Below, one piece after another: positions 24,842 through 34,468 of a stretch of 40,452 nucleotides of DNA; the stretch's first letter is position 1, and each line of letters begins with the position of its first letter. Under the pieces are notes generated by a model. That model made no database searches. It was not told the DNA's origin and saw only the letters and a list, made by a program, of their open reading frames with translations. The stretch is from Streptococcus pseudopneumoniae. Lineage in GTDB: Bacteria; Bacillota; Bacilli; Lactobacillales; Streptococcaceae. The translations under genes were made by a program, and so were the position numbers. The stretch covers positions 1 through 40,452 of the forward strand of contig NZ_JUPG01000139.1 in assembly GCF_001074825.1 (NCBI RefSeq), written 5' to 3'.

Positions 24842-25675
24842 TTAATTCTTAGTGAAGGTTATCGTAATTGTCCCAGTATAAGCTGTTAATTTAGATAAAT
24901 CCACAGTCTGATTATCTACTGTCAAAGCAACACCTTTGACAACACCTAATGTAATGATAACAGGATTTGTTGTTGAAACGGTTGTTTCCGAACTTTTATT
25001 ATCCGGTGATAAAGTCACACCACCCTCAAGCTCGCTTTCTGAAACACTGACCCAACTTCTAGCATCTGAAACTGCCAATTGCAATTTAACTGTTTCCTTA
25101 CTTGTCTTATAAGCGATTTCTACATGATTTCCTTCACCTGATACACTTATAGCTGATTCTACACTAGAGGAACTGCTAGATGAACTACTACTTGAGGAGC
25201 GGGGAACAGAGCTAGTTGAACTTGTTGATTGAACCACACTGTAATTAGAAAGAGAAGGCCCTTCTGGTTGAGTCTGGATATAATTCCAAACATAATAAGT
25301 CACAAAAATTACAATCGATAGTGCAAAGAGTACAAAATAAAATAAAGGTAAAAATGATGTTTTTTTCTTATTTTTCTTACTTGAACGTCTGCGCCCTGTC
25401 AACTCATCTTCATCAACATCCACTTCCTCATAAGTAATCATACTCCCAGAATCATAAGCATCCAAAACAATTTGGTCATCTAACTCAACAGCCCATGCAT
25501 ATTTTTTCAAGAAAGAACGCGTGTAAAAAGGACTTGGAAGTTGATCGAAATCGTCTGCTTCCATTGCTTCCAACATATCTAACTGGATTTCTGTCTTTTT
25601 CTGCAATTCATCTAAACTCAATCCCTGATTGATTCTAGCTAATCGTAAAACCTCACCAATTGTTTTTTTCCTCAT
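24842..25675 (-). CDS. rodZ: RodZ, cytoskeletal/elongasome membrane protein
   Basis: A 277-residue bitopic protein. The N-terminal cytoplasmic HTH_25 domain (about 1-70, TIGEVLRLARINQGLSLDEL) is followed by a basic stretch and one membrane segment (about 107-130). Then come a Ser-rich extracellular linker with a run of 12 serines (about 156-178) and a C-terminal DUF4115 domain. It acts with MreC/MreD in peripheral wall growth. Two ATGs are possible; GAAGGG is 10 bases from the inner one (25675) but touches the outer one (25684), so the inner is preferred. Confidence 0.9.
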   Translation of the reverse strand: MRKKTIGEVLRLARINQGLSLDELQKKTEIQLDMLEAMEADDFDQLPSPFYTRSFLKKYAWAVELDDQIVLDAYDSGSMITYEEVDVDEDELTGRRRSSKKNKKKTSFLPLFYFVLFALSIVIFVTYYVWNYIQTQPEGPSLSNYSVVQSTSSTSSVPRSSSSSSSSSSSSVESAISVSGEGNHVEIAYKTSKETVKLQLAVSDARSWVSVSESELEGGVTLSPDNKSSETTVSTTNPVIITLGVVKGVALTVDNQTVDLSKLTAYTGTITITFTKN

Positions 25676-25716
25676 ACTTGTCATCCCTTCTTTCTAGTGT
25701 CTATTATGATAGGTTA

Positions 25717-27000
25717 CTACGATGGGAATATTGTAAAATCAACTATATCCCCTTCATCTATTAAGTGATGCCCTGCTTCAAGGACATCCTCTAAAGTAAT
25801 TTCCTGTAAAATCTTTGGTAAATCAAAAATTGTCTCACCATGTTCAAAAGCATCATATTGCGTTGCAATAAATTCAAGAGAGTTCATACTACTGAAAAAT
25901 TCTCCAAACATCTCTCTTTTGATAATATCTAAATGATCCTCTGTAATATCCAAATCCTTTGTAAAATTACGAATGGTCTTCCTAAATTGATGAGATAAAG
26001 CAACTGGCTCTTTCGTATCCATTGTCAACATAACAAAATGAAAGCGACTTGTTACTTCAACTTCTAGAGATAAGGAAGTGTCAATTTTACCTGATTCATA
26101 TAGTTTTTGAAAACGATCCGAAGTCCAACCAAACATCATTGCAAATAATAATTTTAATAAAATATGATGTCGATAGCAATCCGCTTCAGCAACTTTTCGC
26201 TTACCTCTAATCCCAATCGCTAGTTTAGGAGAAGATACTTCCATTCTCATACTGTCTGTTTGCTTTACAGCCTGTAAAACAAACTTTTCTCTTGCTAAAT
26301 CCTGAACATCTAAATCTTTTAGTTCTTTGCTTTCAAAATAGTCCTGTACTCTTTCCACATCAAAATTACCAACTAAAAACAGAGACATGTTTACAGGTTT
26401 GTAAAATCTTGTAAAATTTTCTTGCAAATTAGTTAGATTAATTTGAGAAATTGACTCCTCACTTCCAACTATATCAGTTGCTAAAGGTGTACCAGGATAC
26501 AAATTCGCTAAGGTTGAAAAGAATAAACACGAATCGGGATCATCGTGGTACATTTCTCGTTCTTGCTGGATAATATCCTGCTCTCTCAGAATGGAATCTT
26601 CGGTAAAATGTGCCGATGTTACTAATTCATCAAGTAAGTCTAAATTTTCTAAAAAATGAGCCGTTGCTGAAAAAAGATAACTTGTTTTTGTAAAGCTTGT
26701 AAAGGCATTACTATCTGCACCTAGACTCGTAAAAGCCGACATCAAGTCGCTAGAATCTTCTCTCTCAAATAATTTATGTTCAAGAAAATGAGCAATTCCT
26801 GCAGGATATTCTTTTACATCTCCGTCAACTTCTGTGACAAGCATATCTACCGAACCAAACTGTACAGTTACACTCCCGTAAACCTCTTTAAATTCCTTTT
26901 TAGGCAAAAGAGCAACTGTCAATCCATTTGACAAACGAGTTCGATAAACCATTTCTTTTACAGCTGGATAGTATTTTTCTTCAAAAACAACCTTTGTCAT
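25717..27000 (-). CDS. yfmH: M16 family metallopeptidase, catalytic partner (YfmH/YmfH-like)
   Basis: A 427-residue two-lobed M16 protein. The inverted zinc motif HxxEH is intact as HFLEH (71-75) and a downstream Glu region (EQDIIQQEREMYHDDP) supplies the third ligand. It pairs with the non-catalytic M16 protein encoded just upstream (ATGA overlap). Orthologues in Bacillus lie beside the gene for EF-P 5-aminopentanol modification and are named after that; the link in streptococci is uncertain. Confidence 0.88.
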   Translation of the reverse strand: MTKVVFEEKYYPAVKEMVYRTRLSNGLTVALLPKKEFKEVYGSVTVQFGSVDMLVTEVDGDVKEYPAGIAHFLEHKLFEREDSSDLMSAFTSLGADSNAFTSFTKTSYLFSATAHFLENLDLLDELVTSAHFTEDSILREQDIIQQEREMYHDDPDSCLFFSTLANLYPGTPLATDIVGSEESISQINLTNLQENFTRFYKPVNMSLFLVGNFDVERVQDYFESKELKDLDVQDLAREKFVLQAVKQTDSMRMEVSSPKLAIGIRGKRKVAEADCYRHHILLKLLFAMMFGWTSDRFQKLYESGKIDTSLSLEVEVTSRFHFVMLTMDTKEPVALSHQFRKTIRNFTKDLDITEDHLDIIKREMFGEFFSSMNSLEFIATQYDAFEHGETIFDLPKILQEITLEDVLEAGHHLIDEGDIVDFTIFPS

Positions 27001-28247
27001 TCTATTCCTTCCATAAAGTAAATCGCCTGTAGTTTCACATTATTAGCTACTCTACAAATAGCATCTTTGTCAACTTGCTCGAGTTTTGCAATCCAACCTT
27101 TAAAGTCTGCTGAAGATTTTCCAAGTAAGGCATTTTGATAAGTACGTTCAATCAATGAACTTTGATTATCTTGAGAAAGTAACAAAGATCGACGAATCAT
27201 TTCCTTGGTCTGCTCTAACTCAAGCTCTGTAAAATAACCTTTTTTTAAATCAAGCAGTTGATTATTCATCATTTTACGAGCCTGGTTCCGATTTTCTCGA
27301 TCAATACCAGCATACATCCTCAAGAACCCACTAAATAAATCGAGCTGACTGGAAATGGTATAAGCTAATCCAGCATTTTCACGGACATTTGTAAAGAGTT
27401 TAGAATGAGCAAATCCACCAAGTAAACCATTCATTACAATCATGGGTAAATGTTGCTCATCACCATATTCAGCAGAGCAATGATAGCCCAACTCTAAAAT
27501 GGACTGTCCCACATTTTTCCGAACCATTCCTTCCTGAAGGATATTGGAATAAGGTTGACAATACTGAACCTTCACATTACCTTCTCGCCCTTTAAAACCG
27601 AATGATTCTAATACATTTAGAATTTCAACCTCATTAAAATCACCTAGGAAAAAGAAATCTATTCTGTCATTGGCCAAAAATTCTTGGAAACAAGAATAAG
27701 AACTTTGTGGAGTTTCAGCTAAAATACGATTTCGTAAATCACTATATTCCAATTGGAGACGTTCGTCATGAAAAAATAATTTATCTAATTCTTTATGTGC
27801 AAAATAAAAAGAATCATCCATATCAGCTGCTAAACTTGCTAGCAATTGTTTTTTCTCAATTTCAAACAAGTCCGAATCAAACCCATTATCAACTACAACG
27901 GGTGAAAAAAGAGTTTCTTTTACTAGTTCTAAAACCTGTGAAGTTAACACATTTTTCTTACTTAAAAACTCATCACGAACATATGTGAATGTCAATTCTA
28001 CAATGTGGCTTTGTCCTCTTCTAAAACAATTGGTTGACATATCTGTACCATATAGACTAGCCAAGTGTCTTCTCAAATCTTGAGAAGTAGGGTACATCAG
28101 ATTAGCAGTCTCTAGCATACTCGCACTCAACATGCGACCTGCAATCGTATCAAGAGATAATGGAGCTGTAAAACGCACGGTGATTTTGTTCGTTTTAAAC
28201 TTCTTTGATTGGATAAAATGTGTTGAAATTCCATGCACTAACTCCAT
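26997..28247 (-). CDS. yfmF: M16 family protein lacking the zinc motif (YfmF/YmfF-like)
   Basis: A 416-residue M16-fold protein. Where the partner has HFLEH, this one reads MLETANLMYP, so it cannot bind zinc the usual way. This split (one active, one inactive subunit) resembles heterodimeric processing peptidases. AAGGAGG lies before the ATG. It is the first gene of the long minus-strand cluster, with an extended -10 promoter at 28275-28280. Confidence 0.87.
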   Translation of the reverse strand: MELVHGISTHFIQSKKFKTNKITVRFTAPLSLDTIAGRMLSASMLETANLMYPTSQDLRRHLASLYGTDMSTNCFRRGQSHIVELTFTYVRDEFLSKKNVLTSQVLELVKETLFSPVVVDNGFDSDLFEIEKKQLLASLAADMDDSFYFAHKELDKLFFHDERLQLEYSDLRNRILAETPQSSYSCFQEFLANDRIDFFFLGDFNEVEILNVLESFGFKGREGNVKVQYCQPYSNILQEGMVRKNVGQSILELGYHCSAEYGDEQHLPMIVMNGLLGGFAHSKLFTNVRENAGLAYTISSQLDLFSGFLRMYAGIDRENRNQARKMMNNQLLDLKKGYFTELELEQTKEMIRRSLLLSQDNQSSLIERTYQNALLGKSSADFKGWIAKLEQVDKDAICRVANNVKLQAIYFMEGIE

Positions 28248-28274
28248 GATTTACCTCCTTATATACAGACTTCT

Positions 28275-28280
28275 ATTATA
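28275..28280 (-). promoter_or_regulatory. Extended -10 promoter of the yfmF-yfmH-rodZ-pgsA-ecf cluster
   Basis: TGATATAAT on the minus strand (hexamer at 28280-28275), 27 bases before the yfmF ATG. No clear -35. Confidence 0.6.
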
Positions 28281-28379
28281 TCACGAAAACCTGAAATTTT
28301 CTTGTTCTCTGTAACACTTTTGAAATAAAAATCGCTTACATTTCTCCCTGTTTCTCTCACTATTTTTAGGAAAATATGG

Positions 28380-28385
28380 TATAAT
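28380..28385 (+). promoter_or_regulatory. Extended -10 promoter of yaaA-recF
   Basis: TGGTATAAT (hexamer at 28380-28385), 20 bases before the yaaA ATG; the -35 is weak. Confidence 0.65.
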
Positions 28386-28405
28386 ACCAAAGATTGAGGT
28401 GAATT

Positions 28406-28774
28406 ATGGAATACAAATTATTTGAAGAATTTATTACCCTCCAAGCGCTACTCAAAGAACTTGGAATTACACATAGCGGAGGAGCTATCAAATCATTTCT
28501 CTCTGAACATTCTGTTTACTTTAATGGGGAATTAGAGAGTCGTCGCGGTAAAAAACTTCGTATTGGCGATAAAGTTGACATCCCTGACATGAATATTGAC
28601 ATCTTGTTGACACAACCTACTTCTGAAGAACAAGATGAATACCAAGCTGATAAAGTTGAAAAAGAACGGATTGCTAAACTGGTCAAAGAGATGAACAAGG
28701 GAGTTAAAAAAGACAAATCGAAACCTGCTTCATCACCTAAAAGCAAACAAGCTCCGCGATTCCCTGGTAGATAA
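28406..28774 (+). CDS. yaaA: S4 domain protein YaaA
   Basis: A 122-residue protein with an S4 RNA-binding domain in residues 1-70 ([22 protein letters not shown], interrupted here only for display as one segment followed by LSEH and [11 protein letters not shown]). A charged, Lys-rich tail (about 80-122) follows. Homologues lie next to recF in many Firmicutes; the function is unknown, with RNA or ribosome binding likely. GAGGTG precedes the ATG. recF follows after 2 bp. Confidence 0.85.
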   Translation: MEYKLFEEFITLQALLKELGITHSGGAIKSFLSEHSVYFNGELESRRGKKLRIGDKVDIPDMNIDILLTQPTSEEQDEYQADKVEKERIAKLVKEMNKGVKKDKSKPASSPKSKQAPRFPGR

Positions 28775-28776
28775 TC

Positions 28777-29874
28777 ATGTGGCTACAAAACCTATCTCTC
28801 AAGACTTTTCGTAATTACAAAGAGACAAAAATAGACTTTAATCCTAAATTGAATGTCTTTTTGGGACGTAATGCACAAGGAAAAACAAACATGTTAGAGG
28901 CTATCTATTTTTTAGCCTTAACGCGTAGTCATCGAACTCGAACAGATAAAAATCTCATTCATTTTGATGAGGAACAACTTCATCTTTCAGGTCTTGTTCA
29001 GAAAAAAACTGGATCCATTCCTCTAGAAATCGAACTAACACAAAAAGGCCGTGTAACCAAAGTTAATCATTTAAAACAGGCACGCCTTTCAGATTATGTA
29101 GGACACATGAATGTTGTCTTATTTGCTCCTGAAGATTTACAACTAATTAAAGGAGCACCTTCGGTTCGACGGAAATTCATTGATATGGAACTTGGACAAA
29201 TCAAGCCAATCTATTTATCTGACTTAACCAATTATAACCACATCCTAAAACAAAGGAACACTTACCTAAAATCAGCTCAAAAAATAGATGAAACCTTCCT
29301 TTCTGTGTTGGATGATCAGCTAATTGATTATGGATGTCGTGTAATGAATCACCGCTTAGATTTCATAAAAAAACTAGAATCATTTGGACGTCAGAAACAT
29401 TTTGAACTCTCTAATCAGATTGAAGAGTTGTCAATTTCCTATCAATCTTCTGTCAAGCCAACTGACCAAGAAGATTTATCTGAATCTTTCAAAATTGCTT
29501 TAGAAAAAAGTAAACCCCGAGATTTATTTAAACAGAATACTGGTGTTGGTCCTCATCGAGATGACATTTCTTTTTATATAAATGGGATGGATGCTAGTTT
29601 TGGAAGTCAAGGCCAACATCGTAGTCTCGTCCTTTCTATAAAATTAGCAGAAATCGAGTTAATGGAAAGTATTACTACAGAATCTCCGATATTATTACTT
29701 GACGATGTTATGAGCGAGCTTGACAACACTAGACAGTTAAAATTATTAGAAACGATTTCTCAATCAATCCAAACCTTTATTACAACAACAAGCTTAGACC
29801 ATCTTCAAAATCTACCAGAAAATCTAAGTATTTTCACTATTCAAGATGGTAAAGTTGTTGTAAATAAAACTTGA
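28777..29874 (+). CDS. recF: DNA replication/repair protein RecF
   Basis: A 365-residue SMC-like ATPase that loads RecA at gaps with RecO and RecR. Walker A is GRNAQGKTN (about 30-38), the ABC-like signature region is [18 protein letters not shown], and Walker B is [12 protein letters not shown]. Length is normal. It starts 2 bp after yaaA, so the two are co-translated. It converges on guaB with a shared terminator. Confidence 0.96.
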   Translation: MWLQNLSLKTFRNYKETKIDFNPKLNVFLGRNAQGKTNMLEAIYFLALTRSHRTRTDKNLIHFDEEQLHLSGLVQKKTGSIPLEIELTQKGRVTKVNHLKQARLSDYVGHMNVVLFAPEDLQLIKGAPSVRRKFIDMELGQIKPIYLSDLTNYNHILKQRNTYLKSAQKIDETFLSVLDDQLIDYGCRVMNHRLDFIKKLESFGRQKHFELSNQIEELSISYQSSVKPTDQEDLSESFKIALEKSKPRDLFKQNTGVGPHRDDISFYINGMDASFGSQGQHRSLVLSIKLAEIELMESITTESPILLLDDVMSELDNTRQLKLLETISQSIQTFITTTSLDHLQNLPENLSIFTIQDGKVVVNKT

Positions 29875-29883
29875 CAATATTGT

Positions 29884-29915
29884 AAAAGAACTCCTATTTT
29901 TGCAGGAGTTCTTTT
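29884..29915. terminator. Bidirectional terminator between recF and guaB
   Basis: AAAAGAACTCCT, 8-base loop, AGGAGTTCTTTT, a perfect 12-bp stem with T tracts in both directions. Confidence 0.9.
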
Positions 29916-29923
29916 TATTTCTT

Positions 29924-31484
<1,561 letters not shown>

Positions 31485-31501
31485 ATATTACAGGGGTAAA
31501 T

Positions 31502-31540
31502 AAAAAACTATCTTTTCTTTCTGATAGAAATGATAGTTTC
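31502..31540 (-). terminator. Terminator of trpS
   Basis: AACTATC (31506-31512) pairs with GATAGTT (31532-31538). An inner TTTCT/AGAAA hairpin is possible. On the minus strand a T run follows. Confidence 0.6.
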
Positions 31541-31553
31541 TTGTAAAATAAAC

Positions 31554-32579
31554 CTAGTTAAAGTAATGAAGTCCCATTGCTCCTTTAACCTCAGATAGGG
31601 TTTGACCTGCAACTTCACGCGCTCTTTCACTACCTTTTTGAAGCATATTATAAACTTCTCCCATATCCTTAGCAAATTCGATACGGCGCTCACGAATAGG
31701 ACCAAGTTCACGTTCTAATATTTCAAGTAGATAACGTTTGGTTTTCACATCACCAAGACCACCTCGTTGATAATGTTCTTTCATATCAGCAATTTCTTGA
31801 GCATCTTCTGGACGACCAAAAACATCTAGATAATGGAAAACCATATTTCCTTCAATTTTACCTGGATCCTCAACGCGGATATGATCTGGATCTGTATACA
31901 TACTCATTACTTTTTTACGCAAAGTATCCGCATCATCAGCTAAATAAATACCATTATTAAGGGATTTAGACATTTTAGCATTTCCATCTAAACCAGGCAA
32001 ACGACCTGCTCTCTCATTCTCTGGATAAATACCTTCCGGTTCTACCAAAACGTCACAGTTATATGCATTGTTAAAAGAACGAACAATCTCACGGGTTTGC
32101 TCAATCATTGGTTTCTGATCTGTCCCAACAGGAACATAATTAGCCTTGAAAGCTGTGATGTCAGCCGCTTGAGCGATTGGATAGACCAAGAATCCTGTCG
32201 GAATACTTTCCCCAAACCCTTTCTGAGCAATCTCTGTTTTTACAGTTGGATTACGCTCCAGACGTGCTAATGAAACTAGATTCATATAATACATAGATAG
32301 TTCAGCCAACTCTGGAATCTGACTTTGAATAAAGATGGTTGATTTACTCGGATCCAATCCAACTGCAAGGTAATCCAAAGCCACATTTCCAATAGACTCT
32401 ACAATGGTTTGAGGATCTTTAGCGTGATCTGTCAAGGCTTGTTGGTCAGCCAAGAACACAAACATGTCATACTTATCCTCTTCCTGTAATAATACTCGAT
32501 TTTTGAGACTTCCAACATAATGTCCAATATGCAATTTTCCTGTTGGACGGTCTCCTGTTAAAATAATGGGTTTAGTCAT
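31554..32579 (-). CDS. trpS: Tryptophanyl-tRNA synthetase
   Basis: A 341-residue class I synthetase. HIGH is exact at 17-20 ([10 protein letters not shown]) and KMSKS at 202-206 ([11 protein letters not shown]). The length fits the short bacterial TrpRS type. AAGGAGAA precedes the ATG. It is transcribed alone from an extended -10 promoter; no T-box leader fits in the short upstream region. Confidence 0.96.
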   Translation of the reverse strand: MTKPIILTGDRPTGKLHIGHYVGSLKNRVLLQEEDKYDMFVFLADQQALTDHAKDPQTIVESIGNVALDYLAVGLDPSKSTIFIQSQIPELAELSMYYMNLVSLARLERNPTVKTEIAQKGFGESIPTGFLVYPIAQAADITAFKANYVPVGTDQKPMIEQTREIVRSFNNAYNCDVLVEPEGIYPENERAGRLPGLDGNAKMSKSLNNGIYLADDADTLRKKVMSMYTDPDHIRVEDPGKIEGNMVFHYLDVFGRPEDAQEIADMKEHYQRGGLGDVKTKRYLLEILERELGPIRERRIEFAKDMGEVYNMLQKGSERAREVAGQTLSEVKGAMGLHYFN

Positions 32580-32607
32580 TTTGTTCTCCTTCGATATAGT
32601 CCCTTCA

Positions 32608-32613
32608 ATTATA
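32608..32613 (-). promoter_or_regulatory. Extended -10 promoter of trpS
   Basis: TGCTATAAT on the minus strand (hexamer at 32613-32608), 28 bases before the trpS ATG; no good -35. Confidence 0.65.
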
Positions 32614-32672
32614 GCATTTTTTTAATGAAATAACCGCAATTTATCAAAATAAATCAACCTTGCTATTCACGG

Positions 32673-32711
32673 TTTTGTGTAAAGTGTACTGTAAATGTAA
32701 TTTACACAAAA
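32673..32711. promoter_or_regulatory. Nested palindromes (operator candidate) between trpS and the ABC-F gene
   Basis: Outer repeat TTTTGTGTAAA (32673-32683) and TTTACACAAAA (32701-32711), perfect over 11 bp. Inner repeat TGTAAAT-GTA-ATTTACA (32690-32706). The inner 17-mer fits TGTNA-N7-TNACA, the TnrA/GlnR consensus of Firmicutes. It lies 15 bp upstream of the ABC-F promoter. The regulator is unproven. Confidence 0.55.
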
Positions 32712-32726
32712 TTGACAGATAAAAAT

Positions 32727-32755
32727 TTGAATATTTCCGTATTTTCTAGTAGAAT
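32727..32755 (+). promoter_or_regulatory. Promoter of the ABC-F gene
   Basis: TTGAAT (32727-32732), 17-bp spacer, TAGAAT (32750-32755). Confidence 0.65.
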
Positions 32756-32784
32756 AAATATATTACACATATAGGAGAAAAACA

Positions 32785-34407
32785 TTGCTTACAGTATCTG
32801 ATGTTTCACTACGTTTTAGTGATCGTAAACTTTTTGATGATGTCAATATCAAATTTACAGAAGGAAATACTTATGGATTAATCGGTGCTAATGGTGCCGG
32901 AAAATCAACCTTTTTAAAAATTTTAGCTGGAGATATCGAACCTACTACTGGTCACATCTCTCTTGGTCCAGATGAACGTCTCTCTGTTCTTCGTCAAAAT
33001 CACTTTGACTATGAAGATGAACGTGCCATTGATATCGTTATCATGGGAAATGAAAAACTTTATAGCATAATGAAAGAGAAAGATGCCATCTACATGAAGG
33101 AAGATTTCTCAGATGAGGATGGAGTGCGTGCTGCCGAACTCGAAGGTGAATTTGCTGAACTTGGAGGTTGGGAAGCAGAAAGTGAAGCATCCCAATTACT
33201 TCAAAACCTAAACATTCCAGAAGAATTGCACTACCAAAATATGAGCGAATTAGCCAATGGTGAGAAAGTAAAGGTTCTCCTCGCCAAAGCACTTTTTGGT
33301 AAACCAGATGTTCTTCTCTTGGACGAGCCTACCAACGGTTTGGATATCCAATCTATTACTTGGCTAGAAGACTTCTTGATTGACTTTGATAACACAGTTA
33401 TCGTAGTATCCCATGACCGTCACTTCTTAAACAAAGTGTGTACTCACATGGCCGACCTTGACTTTGGAAAAATCAAACTCTATGTCGGAAACTATGACTT
33501 CTGGAAGGAATCTTCTGAGCTTGCTGCTAAATTGCTAGCAGACCGTAATGCCAAAGCAGAAGAAAAAATTAAGCAATTGCAAGAATTCGTTGCTCGTTTC
33601 TCTGCCAATGCTTCTAAATCAAGACAAGCAACATCACGTAAGAAAATGCTTGATAAGATTGAGCTAGAAGAGATTGTACCATCTAGTCGTAAATATCCAT
33701 TTATTAACTTTAAAGCAGAACGTGAGATCGGTAATGATCTCTTGACAGTAGAAAATCTAACTGTAAAGATTGATGGTGAAACTATTTTAGATAATATCAG
33801 CTTTATCTTGCGTCCAGGTGATAAGACAGCTCTTATTGGACAAAATGATATCCAAACGACTGCATTAATTCGTGCAATCATGGGAGATATTGACTATGAA
33901 GGAACTGTCAAGTGGGGAGTTACAACTAGTCAATCTTACCTGCCAAAAGATAACTCAGCTGATTTTGCAGGGGGAGAATCAATTCTTGACTGGTTGCGTC
34001 AATTCGCAAGTAAAGAAGATGATGACAATACTTTCCTACGCGGTTTCCTTGGCCGTATGCTCTTCTCTGGGGATGAAGTTAACAAACCTGTCAACGTCTT
34101 GTCAGGAGGAGAAAAAGTTCGTGTTATGCTTTCAAAACTCATGCTCTTGAAATCAAATGTGCTTGTCCTCGATGATCCAACCAATCACTTGGACTTGGAA
34201 TCTATCTCAAGTTTGAATGATGGATTGAAAAACTTTAAAGAATCAATCATCTTTGCCAGTCATGACCACGAGTTTATTCAAACTCTAGCCAACCATATCA
34301 TTGTCTTGTCTAAAAATGGCGTCATTGACCGTATCGATGAAACCTATGATGAATTCCTAGAGAATGCAGAAGTACAAGCAAAAGTTAAAGAACTTTGGAA
34401 AGACTAA
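32785..34407 (+). CDS. ABC-F family ATPase (YbiT-like), ribosome-associated
   Basis: A 540-residue soluble protein with two fused ABC domains and no membrane part, typical of ABC-F factors that act at the ribosomal E site. Domain 1 (about 1-250) has Walker A GANGAGKST and Walker B LLLDEPTNGLD but a weak signature (LANGEK). Domain 2 (about 315-515) has signature LSGGEK, a Walker A lacking the lysine (GQNDIQTT) and Asp in place of the catalytic Glu (LDDPTNHLD). Thus one composite ATP site is complete and one degenerate. The PtIM linker lies between (about 240-310). It starts with TTG, supported by AGGAG. The exact subfamily and any antibiotic role are not decided. Confidence 0.88.
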   Translation: MLTVSDVSLRFSDRKLFDDVNIKFTEGNTYGLIGANGAGKSTFLKILAGDIEPTTGHISLGPDERLSVLRQNHFDYEDERAIDIVIMGNEKLYSIMKEKDAIYMKEDFSDEDGVRAAELEGEFAELGGWEAESEASQLLQNLNIPEELHYQNMSELANGEKVKVLLAKALFGKPDVLLLDEPTNGLDIQSITWLEDFLIDFDNTVIVVSHDRHFLNKVCTHMADLDFGKIKLYVGNYDFWKESSELAAKLLADRNAKAEEKIKQLQEFVARFSANASKSRQATSRKKMLDKIELEEIVPSSRKYPFINFKAEREIGNDLLTVENLTVKIDGETILDNISFILRPGDKTALIGQNDIQTTALIRAIMGDIDYEGTVKWGVTTSQSYLPKDNSADFAGGESILDWLRQFASKEDDDNTFLRGFLGRMLFSGDEVNKPVNVLSGGEKVRVMLSKLMLLKSNVLVLDDPTNHLDLESISSLNDGLKNFKESIIFASHDHEFIQTLANHIIVLSKNGVIDRIDETYDEFLENAEVQAKVKELWKD

Positions 34408-34417
34408 ATAAAACTTC

Positions 34418-34448
34418 AAAACTCAGTTGGGTTAACCAGCTGAGTTTT
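34418..34448 (+). terminator. Terminator after the ABC-F gene
   Basis: A 13-position stem AAAACTCAGTTGG / CCAGCTGAGTTTT with a 5-base loop. The T run is only TTTT, so read-through into the yfhO-like gene, which shows no promoter of its own, is possible. Confidence 0.75.
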
Positions 34449-34468
34449 CTAACATTTTATGAGGTAAC

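Noticed and set aside
32712..32717. TTGACA as -35 of the ABC-F gene
   Set aside because: No acceptable -10 at 16-18 bp; TTGAAT/TAGAAT with a 17-bp spacer fits better.
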